Assembly (NCBI RefSeq): GCF_001618685.1
Contig: NZ_CP014342.1
Span: 1,178,001-1,242,000 of the forward strand
Source of the DNA: Geobacillus subterraneus
Lineage (GTDB): Bacteria; Bacillota; Bacilli; Bacillales; Anoxybacillaceae
Reading direction: 5' to 3'
Length of the DNA stretch: 64,000 bases
The notes under the pieces were generated by a model. That model did no database searches and was not told where the DNA came from. It worked only from the letters and a program-made list of their open reading frames with translations. Shown piece by piece: positions 35,604 through 46,278 of this stretch. A program made the position numbers and the translations under genes. Numbering within the stretch: the first letter of the stretch is position 1; each line of letters opens with the position of its first letter.

Positions 35604-36302
35604 ATGATGACGCCAAAGCGAAAACATGACTTCATCAGCGTCGTCATTCCATGCTACAACGCTTCCCGCTACATTCAAGACTGCCTCGACGGACTCGCCA
35701 AGCAAACATACCAACAGTTTGAGGCGATTATTGTTGATGACGGTTCCGAGGACCGAAGCGAAGAAACGGTAAAACAATGGATGAAACAACGTTCACCGTT
35801 TTTCCCGATCGTGTATAGCAAGCTGCCCCGCAACACCGGCTTTGCCGGGGCGTTAACGGTCGGCTATTTTTTAAGCGCCGGCGAGTACATCGCCGTCCAT
35901 GACGCCGACGATATCTCTCACCCCGAGCGGTTGGAAAAACAACTTTCCTTTTTGCGCCAGCACCCAAACATCGCTTTGGTCGGCACAAACTACGCCGCCT
36001 TTCCCGACGGTCATTTCGAGCGTCAGACGCCCGCCAACTGGCTGGCGTACGGGCGCGACATCCGCCGTGTATACGCCGAAGGCAAACATTGCATTTGCCA
36101 CGGAACGATTATGTTCCGCGGCGAAGTCTTCGATCGGCTCGGCGGGCCGACAAGACGCATTCACGGCGCGGAAGATTACGAGTTTATTGTCAAGTTTTTA
36201 AACGTGAAGCTCGAAATCGACAACTTGCCTGAGATCCTTTACTATTACCGCAGCCATCCGAAACAGCGCTCACGCCAGTTTTACCAGAAAGGAGGGGGTT
36301 GA
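35604..36302 (+). CDS. Glycosyltransferase family 2
   Basis: The 232-residue GT-A enzyme has FISVVIPCYNASRYIQDCLD, the nucleotide-binding EAIIVDDGSEDRSEE, and the metal-binding DxD in IAVHDADDISHPERL; GAEDYEFIVKFL may supply the catalytic base. ATG 35604 follows TAGGTGAGGTGATTG. It starts a three-gene run with overlapping ends. The sugar product is unknown; the neighbouring pyruvyltransferase suggests a pyruvylated glycan. Confidence 0.85.
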   Translation: MMTPKRKHDFISVVIPCYNASRYIQDCLDGLAKQTYQQFEAIIVDDGSEDRSEETVKQWMKQRSPFFPIVYSKLPRNTGFAGALTVGYFLSAGEYIAVHDADDISHPERLEKQLSFLRQHPNIALVGTNYAAFPDGHFERQTPANWLAYGRDIRRVYAEGKHCICHGTIMFRGEVFDRLGGPTRRIHGAEDYEFIVKFLNVKLEIDNLPEILYYYRSHPKQRSRQFYQKGGG

Positions 36303-37423
36303 TGATGCGCGTCTTGATGGTGCTAGACGGCCTTGATTTCGGGGGAACGGAAACACACACCTTAAGTTTGGCGAAGGAAATGGCGGCCCGCGGCATTCAC
36401 ATCGCCGTCGCCGCCCGCAGCGGGGCGCTCGTCCACCGTTTCAGGGCCGTTGGCTGTCCGTTTTATCCTATCGATTTTCCAGCGGCGATCGACATAGACG
36501 AGCAACGGAAAGAACGGCTCGTCGAGCAGCTTGAAGCGGTGATTCAGAAGGAAAACATCTCGATCGTTCACGCTCACCAAACCCCATCCGGCATCCTCGC
36601 TGCCCTTGCAGCGCATCGCCGTGGCATTCCGGTTGTCTTTACCGCCCATGGCACGTACTATCCGCCGTCCGAATTGGAAACGATGCTCCGCTTAGCGTCA
36701 GCCGCCATCGCGGTCAGCCCGCCCGTCGAGCGGCATATTCGCCCGCTAGCGGCAAGGCGGTTTCTCATTCCAAACGGCATTGACACGAACGAGTTCGCCC
36801 CGCTCGGCCGCAAGGGACGGCAGGCGCTCGGCATCCCGGATGACGCCCTTGTCATCGTCTACAGCAGCCGGCTCGCCTGGGCAAAGGCAAGCATTTGCTT
36901 TATGCTTTTAAAAGCGTGCAAAGATATAAAACGGCTGTTTCCAAACGTGCATGCCGTCGTTGTCGGAGACGGGCCGCGCTTTTCGGACGTCGAGAACTTG
37001 GTCCATCTCATCCACCAAACGTGCCGCGAGACGTTTATCCACCTCGTCGGCGAACAAAGCGACATGGCGCTATATTACTCGCTCGCCGATCTCGTCGTCG
37101 GCACCGGGCGAGTCGCCTTAGAAGCCATGGCGTGCGGCAAGCCGGTGCTCGCCGCCGGCAATCACGGCTACTTCGGCCTCGTCGAGCCGAACTCGTATGA
37201 TGACGCGTGGGAATGCTACTTCGGCGACCACGGCTCACGCCAAGGCTGCAGCCGCTACATCCTTTCTCAAGATATAAAACGGCTCCTGCAATCCCCACTA
37301 TATCGCGAACAACTCGGCCAGGCCGGACGGGAGTGGGTCATGCGCCAGTTCCATATTCAAACGTGCGTCGATCAAGTGCTGAACGTGTATGAATCATTGT
37401 TGAAAGGGGAAACGAAACGATGA
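36302..37423 (+). CDS. Glycosyltransferase family 4
   Basis: The 373-residue GT-B enzyme starts within the TGATGATG junction with the GT2 gene, behind AAAGGAGGGGGTT. The N-terminal loop is VLDGLDFGGTETHTLSLAKE. The donor half includes VYSSRLAWAKASICFMLLKA and a later TGRVALEAMACGKPVLAAGN, where the usual first EX7E glutamate is replaced, so the catalytic pattern is not textbook. It overlaps the next gene by 4 bases. Confidence 0.83.
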   Translation: MMRVLMVLDGLDFGGTETHTLSLAKEMAARGIHIAVAARSGALVHRFRAVGCPFYPIDFPAAIDIDEQRKERLVEQLEAVIQKENISIVHAHQTPSGILAALAAHRRGIPVVFTAHGTYYPPSELETMLRLASAAIAVSPPVERHIRPLAARRFLIPNGIDTNEFAPLGRKGRQALGIPDDALVIVYSSRLAWAKASICFMLLKACKDIKRLFPNVHAVVVGDGPRFSDVENLVHLIHQTCRETFIHLVGEQSDMALYYSLADLVVGTGRVALEAMACGKPVLAAGNHGYFGLVEPNSYDDAWECYFGDHGSRQGCSRYILSQDIKRLLQSPLYREQLGQAGREWVMRQFHIQTCVDQVLNVYESLLKGETKR

Positions 37424-38475
37424 AAAAGGTGCTGTACATCGGCTGGCTCGGATTTCAAAACATCGGCGATGAACTGTTATGGAACGTCTTCGCCGCCTCA
37501 GCCCGCCAATACGCTCCGGACGTTCGGATCATTCCGTCAACGCCCAAGGTCAATTGGAAAGACACCGCTCCGTACGATGCCGTTGTGCTTGGCGGCGGCT
37601 CGCTCTTGCTTCCGGGCTATATGGCCGTTTTGCGCCAAGCGCATGAAGCGGGAAAACAAATATGGATATGGGGAAGCGGCATCGACTGGATCGGCCAAGC
37701 GGAAACGGACGCCTTGCGCGCAGGCGCCAGGCCAGCGCTTGACCGTCATTTTTCCGCCAACGACGCCGAGCTGTTCCGCACCGTCCTCGCTTCAGCCGCC
37801 TTCGCCGGCATCCGCGGCCCGCTCAGCGAAGCGGTCTTAGATGCGTTAGGCGCCCGTTCGCCAAACGTCCGCGTCATCGGCGACCCCGGGCTGCTTCTGT
37901 CGCCTGCCATGCCTGCCGAGCAGCCAAGGACAGAAAAAACGATCGGCATCAACTGGGGGACGACATACAACCGTTTATTCGGACAAAATGAAACGCTCGT
38001 CGAAGACGCCCTCGCCCGCGCGGCCAAAACGTGGATTGACGCCGGCTATCGGATTTACTTGTACATCGTTTGGCCAAATGATCGCCCTGCCTGCGAGCGG
38101 CTGTACAAGAAAATCAACTGCCCGGAGCGCGTCACCTTCGACCGCACGTTATACAACGAACAGCAGCTCATCGAACGGCTCCGCCCATTGACAGCCACCG
38201 TCAACTTTAAACTCCACGCCAACCTATTGTCCCTGGCCGCCCGCGTTCCGGCCGTCATGCTCGGCTACCGGTTGAAAGTCTTCGATTTCGCCGCCTCCCT
38301 CAGCCTCGAACAGTACGTCATTTCCACCGCCAGCCCGCAGCTTGATACCGAATTGGTCAAAACGGTGGCCCGCGCTGAGAAGCAGCGTAGCCGCATCATT
38401 GAGCAATACGAAGCCGCCCGCCGCCACTACACCCCGCTCCTGCTCGAACCGTTCCGACACGGGCTGTTTCTTTAG
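37420..38475 (+). CDS. Polysaccharide pyruvyltransferase-family protein
   Basis: The 351-residue protein has MKKVLYIGWLGFQNIGDELL, VVLGGGSLLLPGY, GIRGPLSEAVLDALG and VIGDPGLLL, the pattern of CsaB-type ketal pyruvyltransferases, which use phosphoenolpyruvate. FKLHANLLSLAARVPAVMLG matches the conserved C-terminal histidine region. The ATG overlaps the GT4 stop. Together the three genes look able to build and pyruvylate a glycan, perhaps on the cell wall or spore. Confidence 0.85.
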   Translation: MKKVLYIGWLGFQNIGDELLWNVFAASARQYAPDVRIIPSTPKVNWKDTAPYDAVVLGGGSLLLPGYMAVLRQAHEAGKQIWIWGSGIDWIGQAETDALRAGARPALDRHFSANDAELFRTVLASAAFAGIRGPLSEAVLDALGARSPNVRVIGDPGLLLSPAMPAEQPRTEKTIGINWGTTYNRLFGQNETLVEDALARAAKTWIDAGYRIYLYIVWPNDRPACERLYKKINCPERVTFDRTLYNEQQLIERLRPLTATVNFKLHANLLSLAARVPAVMLGYRLKVFDFAASLSLEQYVISTASPQLDTELVKTVARAEKQRSRIIEQYEAARRHYTPLLLEPFRHGLFL

Positions 38476-38499
38476 GGGGAAGGCGTCTTCCCCTTTTTT
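38474..38499 (+). terminator. Terminator after pyruvyltransferase
   Basis: GGGGGAAG pairs with CTTCCCC and is followed by TTTTTT. Confidence 0.85.
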
Positions 38500-38532
38500 C
38501 ACCATGAACAGCGATTTTTTAAAAAAAAGTTG

Positions 38533-38561
38533 TTGACAACGTGTATGCTCGTCTATATAAT
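38533..38561 (+). promoter_or_regulatory. Consensus sigma-A promoter of tRNA-Val
   Basis: TTGACA (38533-38538) and TATAAT (38556-38561) with a 17-bp spacer, 33 bp before the tRNA. Confidence 0.9.
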
Positions 38562-38594
38562 TAAAAATGTGTTCGATAGCGGACAACAAAATAT

Positions 38595-38667
38595 GATTCC
38601 GTAGCTCAGCTGGGAGAGCGCCACCTTGACAGGGTGGAGGTCGCTGGTTCGAGCCCAGTCGGAATCA
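38595..38667 (+). tRNA. tRNA-Val (anticodon GAC)
   Basis: A 73-base cloverleaf: acceptor GATTCCG pairs with CGGAATC, D arm GCTC..GAGC, anticodon stem CCACC/GGTGG with GAC at 38628-38630, and T arm CTGGTTCGAGCCCAG. The bases after the discriminator are TCA, so CCA must be added enzymatically. A promoter lies upstream and a terminator downstream. Confidence 0.95.
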
Positions 38668-38674
38668 TCAAGTG

Positions 38675-38710
38675 AAATCCCTTGAGCCACAAGGCTTCAA
38701 GGGATTTTTT
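38675..38710 (+). terminator. tRNA-Val terminator
   Basis: AAATCCCTT pairs with AAGGGATTTTTT. Confidence 0.9.
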
Positions 38711-38776
38711 ATTTCTGTTGTCATTCGTTATTTTTGGTGTTTTTGGTGACTTGGTGTGATTTTTGGAGTGATTGAT

Positions 38777-38960
38777 GTGAACTACCCTCCACTTACCACC
38801 CTTTCGGGTTGCTTGAAGTGGGGGCTTCTCGGGTAATCCTGTCTCATGACAGAAAATCGACCGAGCTAACCCTCCTGTTCCAGGAGTTTGTATTTTCATG
38901 CTAATTCTAACAAGCGCAATCCTTCTTTTTTGATATTAATTGCTGAATTATAATCACGGT
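38777..38960 (-). mobile_element. tnpB: Second tnpB (IS605-type) element: right end and RuvC-III part
   Basis: On the minus strand this gives the tail of a TnpB: codons for DYNSAINIKKEGLRLLELA ending at TGA 38896-38898, then a right end with a hairpin (AAGCCCCCACTTCAAG region) finishing GGTAGTTCAC at 38777, identical to the end of the first element. The RuvC-III pattern RDxNxAxNI is complete only when joined to sequence beyond the IS21 element. This tnpB belongs to a zinc-ribbon type, unlike the first copy. Confidence 0.85.
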
Positions 38961-39099
38961 TGTTTAGTGCAAAATGAAAGTACAGAGTTCTGCAACAAAA
39001 AAGTGCAGAGCTTCATGGCATAAAAAAAGGCTTGCCAGCTCCTAAAATTCCCTCTACTGTTAAGGTTGTGAAGAACAAAACAGTGGAGGTAAAGAAAGG

Positions 39100-41354
<2,255 letters not shown>

Positions 41355-41422
41355 ATTCATTGAGCCGGCAAGCCTATGTATTTTTTCTTGCAATTCTCTG
41401 CACTTTTTGCTTGCAAAAAACA

Positions 41423-41533
41423 CACGGTCTAATACTAAGCCACAAATACATTTATATACACGTTCGGACAATGACATTTCTTTTTCGTTTCCACAACGGG
41501 AACATTTTTTTGTCGAGGGAAACCATTTACCTA
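41423..41533 (-). mobile_element. tnpB: Second tnpB element: zinc-ribbon part
   Basis: The minus strand encodes GKWFPSTKKCSRCGNEKEMS, then YKCICGLVLDR, the TnpB zinc ribbon with two CxxC pairs. It is the direct continuation of the fragment at 38777-38960. Its upstream side is cut at 41534 by the end of another insertion sequence, and the rest of tnpB is not found in the window. Confidence 0.85.
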
Positions 41534-42781
41534 CTGTAGATGAGCATTTTTCATTACAATAATTTCCATGGTTAGAGAGACAAACAGGGAACCCCTTAGG
41601 CGACATGGAGCTGTTTTTTGATCACATCAATGGGAATCTCTTGCTTCGCGGCGTTATAAATGAACTCGACGACGCTGTGGCCTTTCCGCGATCGAAGAAG
41701 CTCCAATCCGGTGGAGAGGTCTTGCTGGGATTCCGCTATGCTGTACACGCAGGCCAAGAGCACCACCGCCCAATACCGTTTCACCGCCCGAATGTGGCGG
41801 ACGCGGTATCCATCCAGCTTCAGTTGATCTTTCGCCTGTCGGAAAAAGCATTCGATTGTCCAACGCTGGGCATAGTAACGCAAGATGTCTTCATCGCCTA
41901 GCTCCCGGTCGGTGCTCAAGACGCAATGGAGATGTTCCGGTGTCATCGGCTGATCCGCCTTCCAAGCCAGCAGCACCACCGCGTCATCGAGGCCATGGAT
42001 CGCCCCCTCATAGCGATACACGCGGTAACGCTCCTTCCCCACCGTGACGAGGCGGGTGTCTTGGGGCTCGATATAGCGGGCGAACTGCTTCGCTTGGATC
42101 GCAATGCCTTTCGGATAAAGAATCCGGTTCGTCTTGAGCATCGCGATGACATGAAATCCCTTGCTCAAGCAGGCTTCGATGAGCTTTTTGGACGGGTACC
42201 ACGAATCCATGAGCACATACACCGGCCGATCCGGTTCCACCTTGAGTGAGGAAAGCATCTCGATCGCCAGGTCGATTTTGCTCCTTCCCGCCTTCTTGTC
42301 ATACAGGCGGAACGCAAATGGGAACGCCTGCGTGAAGGTGTGCACCATCAGCCAAACGAGCGAATGCCCCCAGACCGATTGATGATCTTTGTGAGAGAAA
42401 TGCCAACCACACCCTTGAATGGCGTGTGCAGCCCGTGACGAAGGCTTCGTTTTTTGGCAAATGGTATCATCAATCGAAACAAAAAGGGGTTGATTCTCCC
42501 GTTTGGCGATTCGCTTGATGCGATGAAGGATCCATTGCTGGAGTTTGCGAAGCAACGTCTCTTCATCCCAAGGGCTTTTCGTGAAAAAATGGCTGAGCGT
42601 TGTTCGATGATTGGGATGAAAACTCCAGTGATGGAGATCCGTCAGCGTTCCCGAGAATCCCTTGGTGGTCAAGGCATCGACGATATGAACGAGATGCTTC
42701 AGAACCGGCTTCGAGAAATGCAATGCCAACCCCAATGCGAAGTGTGAGTAAAATATTTGTGGGTGACATTCAGGAATGATT
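41534..42781 (-). mobile_element. IS701/IS4-like insertion sequence (outer end uncertain)
   Basis: The end inside tnpB is CTGTAGATGAGCA at 41534, shared with both ends of the MITE at 51540. The transposase covers most of the element. The other end has no matching terminal repeat before 42782, so it is probably truncated or replaced next to the ISLre2 element. The outer limit is approximate. Confidence 0.7.
41596..42756 (-). CDS. DDE transposase, IS701/IS4-type
   Basis: The product has about 386 residues from IFYSHFALGLALHFSKPVLK. The first aspartate is in PLFVSIDDTICQKT, the second in VYVLMDSWYPSKKL, and the YREK signature (Y-2-R-3-E-6-K) is in YAQRWTIECFFRQAKDQL. The start is unclear: no ATG is found in frame near 42756 (the codon there is ATA), and the open frame continues to 42948 through a hairpin and the ISLre2 leader. 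The real start may have been lost with the missing end, which would leave this copy inactive. Confidence 0.75.
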   Translation of the reverse strand: MFYSHFALGLALHFSKPVLKHLVHIVDALTTKGFSGTLTDLHHWSFHPNHRTTLSHFFTKSPWDEETLLRKLQQWILHRIKRIAKRENQPLFVSIDDTICQKTKPSSRAAHAIQGCGWHFSHKDHQSVWGHSLVWLMVHTFTQAFPFAFRLYDKKAGRSKIDLAIEMLSSLKVEPDRPVYVLMDSWYPSKKLIEACLSKGFHVIAMLKTNRILYPKGIAIQAKQFARYIEPQDTRLVTVGKERYRVYRYEGAIHGLDDAVVLLAWKADQPMTPEHLHCVLSTDRELGDEDILRYYAQRWTIECFFRQAKDQLKLDGYRVRHIRAVKRYWAVVLLACVYSIAESQQDLSTGLELLRSRKGHSVVEFIYNAAKQEIPIDVIKKQLHVA

Positions 42782-42825
42782 CCCCGACGAGGGTTGCGAA
42801 CTTTTGTTCGCGACGCTCGTCGGGG
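42782..42825. repeat. 44-bp near-perfect palindrome
   Basis: CCCCGACGAG..GTTGCGAAC pairs with GTTCGCGAC..CTCGTCGGGG (18 of 20 positions) around a TTTT loop. It lies between the IS701/IS4-like transposase and the ISLre2 left end. It may be a transposon-borne transcription barrier or cruciform. Confidence 0.85.
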
Positions 42826-42870
42826 CCACCAAGCGAAGCGCGGTAGAAAAAAGCAAATGTCATGCAAAAA

Positions 42871-42931
42871 GGACTCTCTCCCTGCTATGATGGTGATGAC
42901 CAACATCCATAAAACAGGAGGGAGAGAGTCC
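42871..42931 (+). promoter_or_regulatory. Inverted repeat hiding the transposase ribosome binding site
   Basis: GGACTCTCTCCCTG (42871-42884) can pair with CAGGAGGGAGAGAGTCC (42915-42931), which contains the Shine-Dalgarno sequence and ends one base before the ATG. Transcripts entering from outside would fold and block translation. Confidence 0.75.
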
Positions 42932-44296
42932 ATGAAACATCTTACCACAGAATGGCCTTTATTAAAAGAGCTGGAGGAACAATTAGTCAGAACTCTTCAA
43001 AAGGTGTTCGCTGTCTTGTTGGCGGCCCTTTTGGAGGAGATTGATCAACAACTGGCGGAAGCGCGGGACAAGCGCCGGTATCAGCTGAAAGACAAACGGC
43101 CGACCACGATCCAAACGCTGTTTGGAGAAGTGACGTTTCGACGGAACTACTACTATGATCGGCAGGCGGGGGCGTATACCTTCTTGCTGGATGCCGAACT
43201 GGGCTTTGATGGAGCGCAGTCGATCAGCCCTTGCCTCGAGGAAACGGCGGTCGAGTTGGCCGTAGAGTGCTCTTCCTACCGCAAAGCAGCCCGTACGTTG
43301 GAGTCGATCGTGGGGTATGCGGTCCTAAGCCACGAGGCGATTCGCCAACTGGTGCTGGAGGCCCCTGTCTCGCTGCACCACCCTGTTTCCCAACGGCACG
43401 GCCGAGTGCTGTTTGTGGAGGCGGATGGGCTGTTCATTTCCCGCCAGGGGAAAGGGAAACGGGCGAAAGAAGAGAAAATCCTGGCGGTTCACGAGGGATG
43501 GAAACGAAACGGTTCGCAGCTCGAGCTCGTGAACCGGCGCCACTACCTCCATGAAGGGGCGGGAGACGTGTGGGAACGGTTTGAAGAGTGGCTGATGAAC
43601 GAATATGCCTATGACCCGTGCCGGGACCTTTTGATCATCAACGGCGACGCGGCGTCGTGGATCACGGCCTGCCGGGAGTATTTTGGGAAGCGGGCGTGCT
43701 TTCAGCTGGATCGATTTCATGTGGCGCGGGAGCTGCGTCAGTGTCTGTCCGGCCATCCGCGTTGGCGGGAGGTGCGGAAGAAGCTGGCGAAACAAGACGA
43801 AGAAGGACTTTTGGTCGAGCTGAACAGCGCGGTCGGCACGTTGGAGGACGAAGGCAAAGAACAACAGCTGGCCGCCTTGATTCGCCGGATCGAGTCGATG
43901 CCGGGATGCATCCGGGACTATCGGGAGTGGCTGTCGGAGCAAGGGGTGGAGACGACCGGCATGCGTCCGATGGGCCACGCCGAGAGCGTGATGAGCCGGT
44001 TTGCGCATCGGGTGAAATCCCGCCGCAGCTGGAAAGACCAAGGGCTTCGGGCGTTTCTGAGAGCGACGGCAGCCCGAATCGACGGGATCGGGTGGAGAAA
44101 GGGACGGTGGGAGGAGCAAGAGCCCCAGTCGGCCGTCTCGGCCTCAACAAAGTCCAAGCGGATCGAACAGGCCAAACGGAAGGCCGGACGGTTATGGGCA
44201 GATGTGGTGCGTCAGAATCTACCGTGTCTGCAGCGGTCATCCGGGACGCCGATCCATCAAGCGTTGTCGGCGCTTCGGGATTTTGGTTGGGTGTAA
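42932..44296 (+). CDS. ISLre2-family (UPF0236) transposase
   Basis: The 454-residue protein starts MKHLTTEWPLLKELEEQLVR. It has TIQTLFGEVTFRRNYYYDRQ, the RVLFVEADGLFISRQGKGKR acidic strand, LLIINGDAASWITACREYFG, FQLDRFHVARELRQCLSG and a late GHAESVMSRFAHRVKSRRSW with a conserved glutamate, all typical of this family. The longer frame from 42776 crosses the palindrome and is rejected. The gene looks intact. Confidence 0.88.
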   Translation: MKHLTTEWPLLKELEEQLVRTLQKVFAVLLAALLEEIDQQLAEARDKRRYQLKDKRPTTIQTLFGEVTFRRNYYYDRQAGAYTFLLDAELGFDGAQSISPCLEETAVELAVECSSYRKAARTLESIVGYAVLSHEAIRQLVLEAPVSLHHPVSQRHGRVLFVEADGLFISRQGKGKRAKEEKILAVHEGWKRNGSQLELVNRRHYLHEGAGDVWERFEEWLMNEYAYDPCRDLLIINGDAASWITACREYFGKRACFQLDRFHVARELRQCLSGHPRWREVRKKLAKQDEEGLLVELNSAVGTLEDEGKEQQLAALIRRIESMPGCIRDYREWLSEQGVETTGMRPMGHAESVMSRFAHRVKSRRSWKDQGLRAFLRATAARIDGIGWRKGRWEEQEPQSAVSASTKSKRIEQAKRKAGRLWADVVRQNLPCLQRSSGTPIHQALSALRDFGWV

Positions 44297-44536
44297 AAAA
44301 ATGGAATACAATATCATCACTTCAAGATGAGGGATGAGAGTCCGAAAGCGCTTACGATATCAATTCCTGAAAATGGTTCGCTAACTAGTGATTGACAACA
44401 CCCGTAGTGAACCGAAAAAATGTTCTCCACAAAGTCTTGACTGACTCTTTAGACTAACATCAATGGTCTCCTTCGTTCGTGTGTGATACAATGACGGAGA
44501 AAATGGATGATAAAGCAAACGCAGGGAGCGAGTGAC

Positions 44537-44710
44537 ATGAACATTGGTTTTGGCGAAATTGCACTCATTGTTTTCTTTGCGCTTTTAATTTTCGGGCCGA
44601 AAAAATTGCCTGAGCTTGGAAAGGCCGCTGGAAAAACACTGCGCGAATTTAAGAAGGCTACAAATGGGATTATTGACGACGAAGAACAAAAAACCCAAAA
44701 ACACGATTAG
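44537..44710 (+). CDS. tatA: Sec-independent translocase subunit TatA
   Basis: The 57-residue protein has an N-terminal helix (IALIVFFALLIF), the FGP hinge and the amphipathic helix KLPELGKAAGKTLREFKKAT, followed by an acidic tail. ATG 44537 follows GGGAGCGAGTGAC. TatA forms the pore of the twin-arginine pathway. No tatC is nearby, so this is an orphan copy. It lies in the AT-richer island right after the ISLre2 element. Confidence 0.92.
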   Translation: MNIGFGEIALIVFFALLIFGPKKLPELGKAAGKTLREFKKATNGIIDDEEQKTQKHD

Positions 44711-44811
44711 TTAGAGTAAGCACTATTAACGTGTGATAATAAGATACACATCAGCGGTCTGTTAGGCAATTGTTATATGGGCATCTATCCATATTAGAGT
44801 ATTAGAATTAG

Positions 44812-44855
44812 AAAGGGTGTCCCAAAAGCAGTCACTTTTGGGACATCCTTTCTTT
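44812..44855. terminator. Convergent terminator
   Basis: AAAGGGTGTCCCAAAAG pairs with CTTTTGGGACATCCTTT (one mismatch), between tatA and the CNNM gene. Confidence 0.85.
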
Positions 44856-44876
44856 CATTTCTTAACTGCTATTTTG

Positions 44877-46202
44877 TTATTGCTTCCTGTACGGTAAGTG
44901 AAGGTTTTTTGCACGTTTCGTGATTTCGACCAATTGGACATGGCGCCCTTCCATTTTTAATACCTTAAATTCATAATCGCCGTAGGAAAGAGTGTCGCCT
45001 TGTTGAATATCAAATTTTTCTGTTAAAATCCAACCACCAATCGTATCAACATCCGTATCATCGATATCCGTTCCAAGCAAGTCATTTATATCTTCAATCA
45101 ATACTTTTCCATCAACAATGGTGGTATGTTCATTCACTTTGCGAATCATCGGAACTTCGTCAATATCAAACTCATCTTGAATCTCACCGACAATTTCCTC
45201 TAATATATCCTCAACTGTTACAAGTCCAGCCGTTCCGCCGTATTCATCTACTAAAATCGCCATATGAACTCGTTCACGCTGCATTTTGACGAGCAAGTCA
45301 TGAATAGGGATGGATTCGATTACTTGTATGATTGGGCGGATATAATCATCTAACTTCTTTTCAGTGGCCTTTGGATTTTGAATACAATCCGTTAATATTT
45401 CTTTTATGTTTACCATACCAACGATATGGTCTTTATCTCCGTCTATAACAGGATAGCGCGTATATTTTTCTTGCTTTATCGTTTCAAAATGTTCCGCAAT
45501 GGAACGGTTTTTATCTAGTGCGACAATTTCTGTACGCGGTACCATGATTTCTTTGGCAATCCGATTGTCAAACTCAAAAATATTGTTTACGTATTTATAT
45601 TCCGACTGATTAATTTCTCCACTTTTATAACTTTCAGATAAAATCAAGCGCAATTCTTCCTCTGAATGGGCCACTTCATGTTCGGATGCTGGTTTTAACC
45701 CAAATAATCCGGTAATGACGCGAGCAGAGCCGTTTAATGCCCAAATAAACGGATACATTATTTTGTAGAAAAAGATTAAAGGTCTTGAACATAACAGTGT
45801 AATGGTTTCTGCTTTTTGAATTGCCAATGTTTTCGGAGCCAGCTCTCCAACGACCACATGCAAAAAGGTAATCGTTGCAAATGCAATCGCAAAAGAAAGG
45901 AAAGACGCCACAGACTCATTTAAATTCATTCGTTCAAATACAGGGTGAAGCAAATGCTCCACCGTTGGTTCACCAAGCCAACCAAGCCCTAATGCGGTAA
46001 TGGTGATACCAAGCTGGCAAGCTGATAAATATTCATCCAAATTAGAGATGACTCTTTTGGCAGCCCTAGCGTTTCGATTTCCTTCAGCTATCAGTTGATC
46101 AATGCGTGTACTGCGTACTTTAACAATGGCAAATTCGGATGCAACAAAGAATGCCGTTAAAGCAATTAAAACACCAACCATCAGTAAATTAACTATCTCC
46201 AA
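44877..46202 (-). CDS. CNNM/CorC (HlyC-type) membrane transporter
   Basis: The 441-residue protein has an N-terminal DUF21 domain with three to four helices ([40 protein letters not shown]), then two CBS domains ([20 protein letters not shown] region, [20 protein letters not shown]) and a C-terminal CorC_HlyC domain ([20 protein letters not shown]). These proteins are implicated in magnesium or other divalent cation export. The gene is AT-richer than the flanking chromosome. It starts at ATG 46202. Confidence 0.9.
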   Translation of the reverse strand: MEIVNLLMVGVLIALTAFFVASEFAIVKVRSTRIDQLIAEGNRNARAAKRVISNLDEYLSACQLGITITALGLGWLGEPTVEHLLHPVFERMNLNESVASFLSFAIAFATITFLHVVVGELAPKTLAIQKAETITLLCSRPLIFFYKIMYPFIWALNGSARVITGLFGLKPASEHEVAHSEEELRLILSESYKSGEINQSEYKYVNNIFEFDNRIAKEIMVPRTEIVALDKNRSIAEHFETIKQEKYTRYPVIDGDKDHIVGMVNIKEILTDCIQNPKATEKKLDDYIRPIIQVIESIPIHDLLVKMQRERVHMAILVDEYGGTAGLVTVEDILEEIVGEIQDEFDIDEVPMIRKVNEHTTIVDGKVLIEDINDLLGTDIDDTDVDTIGGWILTEKFDIQQGDTLSYGDYEFKVLKMEGRHVQLVEITKRAKNLHLPYRKQ

Positions 46203-46278
46203 TTAAGCTCTCTAGCTGTATGCAAACAGCTAGAGAATCCACCTCCTGTTAATTTGGCTATACCTTTAATTTATTACG

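Larger units (their letters stand above)
42871..44343 (+). mobile_element. ISLre2-family insertion sequence
   Basis: The outer ends are set by the inverted match GGACTCTC (42871) and GAGAGTCC (ending 44343), which continues imperfectly inward (CTCCCTGCTATGATGGTGATG against the reverse complement of CATCACTTCAAGATGAGGGATG). The transposase gene fills the interior. No target duplication is evident, so the exact ends need comparison with other copies. Confidence 0.75.

Noticed and set aside
42776-42931. N-terminal extension of the ISLre2 transposase
   Set aside because: The frame runs through a palindrome and a leader; the family N-terminus MKHLTTEWPLLKELEE begins at 42932 after a clear Shine-Dalgarno sequence.
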